From: Thamnaconus septentrionalis
Taxonomy: Eukaryota > Chordata > Actinopteri > Tetraodontiformes > Monacanthidae
Reading direction: 5' to 3'
Assembly (NCBI GenBank): GCA_009823395.1
Contig: CM020502.1
Span: 28,380,944 to 28,444,943, forward strand
Length of the DNA stretch: 64,000 nucleotides
Shown: positions 54,440 to 64,000 of the stretch, in pieces
Position numbering within the stretch: the first letter of the stretch is position 1
Layout: the number at the start of each line of letters is the position of its first letter
The notes under the pieces: model-generated
Database searches by the model: none
What the model was told of the DNA's origin: nothing
What the model saw: only the letters and a program-made list of their open reading frames with translations
Program-made: the position numbers and the translations under genes

Positions 54440-55870
54440 TAATCTCAACCCTTCTGCCTCACATACATAATGCTCTTGTTACTATTTATGCTATGATTCT
54501 TGTAAGACTGGTGTTGTTGATGGTTACTGCTGTCAAAGGTTTTGCTGCTGATAGTGATAGTGTTTCATCTTTCTAAACTGGAAGGCAACAGTGTGTTTGA
54601 AAGTCTGACTTTTATGAGTTGAGTGTAACTGTGTGCCGTCTGTTGGTCATTCTGGGAAAATACTTATGTTTTTTTTAGTCATTTTGATTGACGATATTTT
54701 CATCTGGCCAACCAGGTCCAAGGGAGCTTAAAAAGTGAAAAGAAATTCGATTTTTCCTACAAAAAAAAAGTACAGCAAGAATGTGATTGAAATACACACA
54801 ACCATCAATAAGTGATGCGCTGTACATGTGTAAAGACAGACAGAGGAGGTTGGCCCCCCTGTGTGGTGCCATTTGTTAGGAGTTATTTGTCTGTACCGAT
54901 TGTCACTTCTCATCAGCGGTTGTTGTTCACAATGCATGGTGAGTGAACGCTGTTATGTAAGCTGTGATGTAACCAGCAGAGAGCAGCAGCTCCATGCTGG
55001 ACAATGTTAATCAGCTTCTACCAGGTGCCAGCTTGCCCCTAAGCAGTAAATGGCTGACGGCTGCCAACATATGTGGTTTCCTTCGGCTTTTATGATATTG
55101 GCGGTTAGTTTGGCACTGATTGGCTGTCATACCACCTGACCTGTGTGTGTGTATGTATGTTCTTTTGTTTGCTGAAAACGTAGCGCACAAAACACTGGTT
55201 CAATTCCAATTCCAAATGTGCTCCAATGGAAGTTTAAATAAATCAAAGCAACTGAAAGACCTTAAAATGTAGAACAATGTGAAATGATGTTTCTAATTCT
55301 TTCTTCGCTGGTGACATGAATACTGATGTGGCAGCTTTGAATATTGTACCTGCAGCCTGACAGAGAGCGCTAACTGTGCTGAATCTGAACTGTGGACCAG
55401 TGGAATGAAACCACCGTGCTACATTTGACTATTAAATTTTCCTTCTGCTTTTTGGTTCCAAGTGCTGCTCAATTACTGTTCAAGTATTGAGGTGAGACGG
55501 TTCTTTCCTATAGCCAGGGTCCGTCTCAACATGTTCTTTTATTTCTATTTTAATCCAGCCTAAGAGCCATCCATGTGATCAAATAAACCAAATGCTGAAA
55601 ACAAATGTTTCTGTGCCGTCAGTCGAAGTGGAATATCCAGTGCATGCTGGAATACTATTCTTGAATGAAACTATATATTTACATTTCACCTTTCTCTAAG
55701 CACTTCCATCCCTCCCTATAGGTACTGTTGCTATGGCCTGCAAGCTTTTCACCTCCACTACATTTACACTGACATGTCACCCTGGAGTCATCCTCCAAAT
55801 TGGGGAGTAACAGTTTGGAAACTGTAAAGAGAGAATAAGAGAACTAGACAGGAAGGAAATGCAGTGACAC
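53830..55870. other. Presumed ldhb intron 1 or intergenic DNA
   Basis: No coding exon seen. AT-rich unique sequence with (AAT)n at about 54409-54435, and no clear mobile element. Confidence 0.5.
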
Positions 55871-55877
55871 AGACATA

Positions 55878-56458
55878 GGCTGTGTCTCAATTCAGGGTCT
55901 GCATCCTTCGAAGGAAGCGTCCTTTGAAGGACCTGTCCGAGAAGGACGAACCCAAACCCGCCTCCCCGGTAACCACACAGGACGGTCTAGCCTTCGGCGT
56001 ATTTCCTGGTTGCGTCACCGCCGTTCCCTCCTGCTGGCCAACCCCGGAAGTGACGTTTTTATAGCATCAAGCTAACCATTGGTTCGCCATCCAACGATGG
56101 CGTTGGATGTTCAAATAAGTAAAAACCCTACGTTAAAAACTGAATATTTTAAGTGAAATTTCAATACTGAAATTTATACGTTGTGTCTTTGCCAGTGGAT
56201 GCCGCTAATTTCAGCTGACTTCCCAGGATCCCAGGATGCTTTGCAGCAGCACGCAAAGCATCCTGAGATACAGAAGGATGCGAAGGATAGTAGCGGTGTA
56301 TCCTTCCAATCGGCTAAAAGTAGGGTGCATTTTGAGGGCGCATTTGGAGCGTTCTTCGGATTTTTGGGAATTGGGACAAGCCTTCGCGCAGTGCTATCAT
56401 GCAACTGGCCTTCAAATGCATGCTTCGAACAATGCAGACCCTGAATTGAGACACAGCC
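55878..56458. mobile_element. MITE with perfect 27-bp terminal inverted repeats, PIF/Harbinger-like
   Basis: Starts GGCTGTGTCTCAATTCAGGG and ends in its exact complement (27 bp match). Length 581 bp; its right end is 240 bp upstream of the ldhb start codon. The TIR resembles fish PIF/Harbinger elements. The flanks (ATA / GTA) are not a clean target duplication. Confidence 0.75.
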
Positions 56459-56697
56459 GTAGTGTCATTGGAGACTGAAAGAGATTAAAGAGGCTTTTAT
56501 GGCTCACAACACAATCAATGGCTCTACTCAGATAAAAAGATTGATTTTTATCAAAGTATTCATTGGGTTGATAATAGAAATGTGTCAACAGCAACAGTGT
56601 TGCTGGTTCATGGTTGTAAAGTGTCGTGACGCGACTCACACTCTCTCTCTCTCTCCCCCTCTCTCTCTCTGTATATGTCAGTGCAGCTGTGAGCGTG

Positions 56698-60538
<3,841 letters not shown>

Positions 60539-60760
60539 GCACCGCGACCATCTGACGTTTAGTTTGAAGCACAGGGATTTATCAATACGCACACTCCTTT
60601 TATAGCGCCCCCTAACCCCTGATGACTTGAATGACACGACCAACGTTTTTTGTTTGTTTGTTTTTGTGCCCGGAAGAATCTTAGATTCACAGCAATGTTG
60701 TTTCATGTTATCAGCACATTTGCTCTCAAAGAGCCTCCTAAGCAACATCATCAGCCCATC

Positions 60761-60800
<40 letters not shown>

Positions 60801-61032
60801 TCGCCGCGTACTACTTCCTGTTTCAGCGCCCAGCCAACCACAACTTCCAGTTAGTGTCACTTCTAAAATGTCCCTCTGTGTCACTCCTGCCTTTTAAATT
60901 GAACCAAACTAGTATTAATAATAATGACAGCACACTTAGAATAGCACAACAAAATAGTGGATTTCTGTCTTCCATGTGTGAAATAATGATTGCATAAAAA
61001 ACCGTGCACTGTCTTGTGTTGTGACACAGCCA

Positions 61033-61066
<34 letters not shown>

Positions 61067-62316
61067 TCCATGATGGGCCATGAACTGTCTTGTCAACAGT
61101 GAAATGTATCTCAATAAAGTTGAACCTGATAAATGTTTATTATGTCATTTGTTTATTATTGTTATTATCACTATTTTCATTATTGTTATTGACCATGAAT
61201 CACAACTAACTAAAAAAAAAAACGAAAGTATGACAATCGTGAGTTTTCTTCTCTGTTTTTTCAGTGGCAGTTCATATGCTGCCAATAAAAGAAATGTGTG
61301 GCTCTAAAATCCGTTGGTTTTTCCGTTATAATTACTAACGTTTGTCAATGTAACTTCACCCCTTCACCTCCCCGGAGCAGCAAGAGAAGCAGCAGCGTTT
61401 CCCTCTATGAGCCACACATACACTTGTTGCACACACCCACAGAAAGCTCACAGGCTCAGCTGAAAGTTCATATGAAGCATTCCGATAACAATCAAGACAC
61501 AGCTAAAACACCAAGCAATCAAAACAAGCAGTGGTCGAAGCCACAAAACAACAAACCAATCGACAATCGAATCAAACACACGTCCTGAAAAGCAGAGACT
61601 CCGAGGATTACAATAGTTCCCGCTGTATTCAAATCCGACTAAAGATTCGCGGATCCAGTTGTCACAGGCGACGACAACAAACCAAACTTCTAAAAACAGC
61701 TACGACCCAATCGAAACAGCTCCGCGACTCACTTTTGGGTCGCGACCCACCAGTTGAGAAACGCTGCCATAGACGGCCACCACCATCATCGTGATGCGTT
61801 TCTGCGCTGCTCCACATACCTGCTTCATCTGAGGGTCCTTTGAACCGAACAGCTGCTCCTGCTCCTGCAGCTCCAGACTCATTCGTCTCAGGTGAGCAGC
61901 AGGTGACCATCAGCTGCTCCTCCGGCCGATCCTCCACCATGCTTCGTCCATCCTCGTGGCCGCCACCGAACGTGACAACAACATCAACAACACCCTCTTC
62001 TCCTGTCGAACCTTTCTCCTGCAGCAGTTTGGATTTGCGAGCCTCCGTCATGAAGATCGGCTCTGACGCTGCGCTGCTGACGTTGTTTGGTGAAAACACC
62101 CAAGAACTCTCTTCTCCCTTCTTCTTCATCCAAAGTCTCCCATTTTTTCCTCGCGTTTTCGCCACAAAAACAAATTCTCCCACAGGTGCGCACACCTGCT
62201 CATCAGCCACCTGAGACCCGCGCGTGCGTGTTGAGGTCCAAACCGATTCGTCTTTCCGGTTGGAAAAAAAATGCCAGTCTGAACCCAGATAATGTGTATA
62301 TAATATATACATATAT

Positions 62317-62505
62317 ACACTACCAGTCAAAAGTTTGGACTCATACTTCTGAATGAATGGCTTTTCTTTCATTTTCATGACTATTTACATTGCAGATTGT
62401 CACTCATAGCATCAAAACTCTGAATTAACACATTTGGAATGTGTATTCAACAAAAAGTGTGAAACAACTCAAACAAGTTTTATATTTTAGATGATCTAGA
62501 ATAAA
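62317..62505. mobile_element. Tc1-like MITE, left part
   Basis: Starts ACACTACCAGTCAAAAGTTT and continues with CATGACTATTTACATTGCAG, both typical of teleost Tc1-like ends. The right half is lost in AT-rich sequence. Confidence 0.7.
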
Positions 62506-62596
62506 AAATATATGATATATATAATTGTGTGTATATATATGTAATTATTATATATAGAATATATATATAACATAATATTTATATTAAAAAAAAAGT

Positions 62597-62634
<38 letters not shown>

Positions 62635-62847
62635 CCAAGTATTCTACATGAAAATGAGAGGGTTATTAGCATTAGTAGCTATATCTCGACTCCGGATTTG
62701 AATCTTAAACCGCTTTGTAGTTTTCCCATTTGGGATCAATGAAGTACATCTACGCCATTCTATTCCATTTCATTGACTGTTGATACTGCGAGCGTTTCAG
62801 CGCGTGCACCACAGGATGTGAAGCAAATGTGACGATCACATGGTGAA

Positions 62848-62897
<50 letters not shown>
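62848..62897. repeat. (GAT)n microsatellite
   Basis: Trinucleotide array of about 17 units; it produces an apparent poly-methionine reading frame. Confidence 0.97.
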
Positions 62898-62898
<1 letters not shown>

Positions 62899-64000
62899 GG
62901 AGCCCTGAAAGACAAGGCAAAGCAAATCAGCTGCGGGGAACTTTGTTATCTGAGCAAAGTCGAATGTTTTATTCAGCAGGACAATGACAACAAGATGAGC
63001 TCACAAACAGCAAACACGCAAATGGAGGCCATTTCCCGTGACCTGTGACCCCTCCCCTTCCTCTGCGTCTCTCGGCAGGCACTGCTAGTCGCCATCAGAG
63101 ACACCAGGTCCGTCCCTGCTGTTTTCCAACAGTGGCTAAAAGTGGCGCGTATGAGCGAATGCACCAATTTCATGGTCAAACAAATGGAGCGTAATGACAG
63201 CAGCTGTAATCCTGCTCACTGACTGAGTGAGAGTGTTAGTGAGTGAGTGAGTGAGTGAGTGTGTGTAATGCAGTGACCCCTGCAGGTGGGCACGCTCACC
63301 TTCCGTTCTCCACATCACGCACTCGTCTGTGTGTCTTTGGTGAAATATGCTCTGTTTCCTCGTTCACATTCAGAATCTCATGACTCCCTCAATGCCTCTA
63401 TTACCAACCAGGACCTGCGACCATTAGCGAGACTAGTGACAATCAAAACTAGTGCTTCAACACACCTAACACAGCCTAACATGCCAGTGCAAATGCACTC
63501 ACTGTACTTGAATTTTTTTTAATTCTTATTACTTTTTTTTTTTTTTTTACCCTCTGTTTCAACAACCTTTTGCTTTTAATCCCCATTTTAACAGCTTGCA
63601 CTCACCTATGTATTGAGATGAATGGTCTAGCAGCAAAACAAGTTGAAAAAACTCCAGCTCCCATTTCCTTATTGTGACTTAAACACATTACAGAAGCTAC
63701 TTGCTGGACTGTTTTCTGGTACAAATGCTATTTTCTACTAAATAATTGCACTTTCACACACTGACAGTTTCACCTGTTGGCTCTTTCTCTCTAGAAACAC
63801 CTGTGGCTCCATCAAGCTCTCTCTGGAGAAGAAGAAGCTGACGTCCATTTTCTGTCAGTTATAGTTGGTAGAATATCATCAACTTTGTTCATAAATATGC
63901 ACCCTTGCGCATCTTCTCAATAAGAATTATTCTGGCAAAAATGTAATGCAAAAAAATAAAAATAGAAGTTTAAATGTAGAATTGAAAACTGAAATGTATG

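Larger units (their letters stand above)
61119..64000. other. Downstream of ldhb: no supported gene
   Basis: Contains a hAT-like end (61733-61770), an uninterrupted minus-strand frame at 61662-62378 treated in the findings, a Tc1-like MITE, AT-rich sequence with a poly(A) run near 62606-62632, a dispersed-repeat copy (62712-62768), a (GAT)n at 62848-62897 and (GTGA)n at about 63225-63262. Nothing to the window end shows a recognisable protein family. Confidence 0.5.

Noticed and set aside
62848..63048. Frame beginning with a run of methionines
   Set aside because: Start is a (GAT)n array; the rest shows no family and no splice structure.
63795..63863. Exon-like segment after a CTCTCTAG acceptor near the right edge
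   Set aside because: Short frame ends at a stop after 22 codons, with no recognisable family and no partner exon in the window.

Overview
This is vertebrate nuclear DNA, almost certainly from a percomorph-type teleost fish. The genes are split by GT-AG introns, introns and intergenic DNA are full of CA/TG microsatellites, and several fish-type transposon families recur. The kisspeptin decapeptide in the window (FNFNPFGLRF) is the fish Kiss2 type. There are no operons, no CRISPR arrays and no recognisable tRNA or rRNA genes.

Layout, left to right. (1) 1-4231, minus: 5' part of a SARG/PROSER2-family gene running off the left edge. (2) about 6.4-15.7 kb, plus: rab3ip (Rabin8), complete. (3) 16.25-25.47 kb, minus: recql, complete, 14 coding exons. 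(4) 26.16-28.76 kb, plus: golt1b, head-to-head with recql across a 0.7 kb shared promoter. (5) 31.73-34.16 kb, plus: spx (spexin), complete, with a TATA box. (6) 35.0-46.81 kb, minus: gys2 (liver glycogen synthase), 16 coding exons, tail-to-tail with spx. (7) 48.86-51.22 kb, plus: kiss2 (preprokisspeptin 2), two coding exons. (8) 56.70-60.54 kb, plus: ldhb, seven coding exons. 61.1-64 kb holds no gene I can support.

The order recql-golt1b-spx-gys2-ldhb is the known conserved block of human 12p12.1, which supports the identifications; kiss2 sits between gys2 and ldhb. I rebuilt exon structures by hand from splice sites, reading phase and family similarity; all internal phases agree and the protein lengths fit: RAB3IP 436, RECQL 652, GOLT1B 138, spexin 121, GYS2 698, Kiss2 139 and LDHB 334 residues. 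The genes do not form one pathway. Two encode secreted, amidated neuropeptides linked to feeding and reproduction, two are liver/muscle carbohydrate enzymes, two act in membrane traffic and one in DNA repair.

Outside exons the DNA is mostly repeats: Tc1-, hAT-, PIF/Harbinger- and TTAA-type miniature elements, LINE 3' fragments, long microsatellites and several minisatellites. The points most worth checking are a 27-nt candidate microexon in rab3ip, CA/TG arrays placed at splice sites in several genes, telomere-like CCCTAA arrays inside an inverted repeat in gys2, a helically spaced triplet of cAMP-response elements in gys2 intron 1, a tandem 11-residue duplication in the Kiss2 precursor, and about 310-bp direct repeats flanking kiss2.
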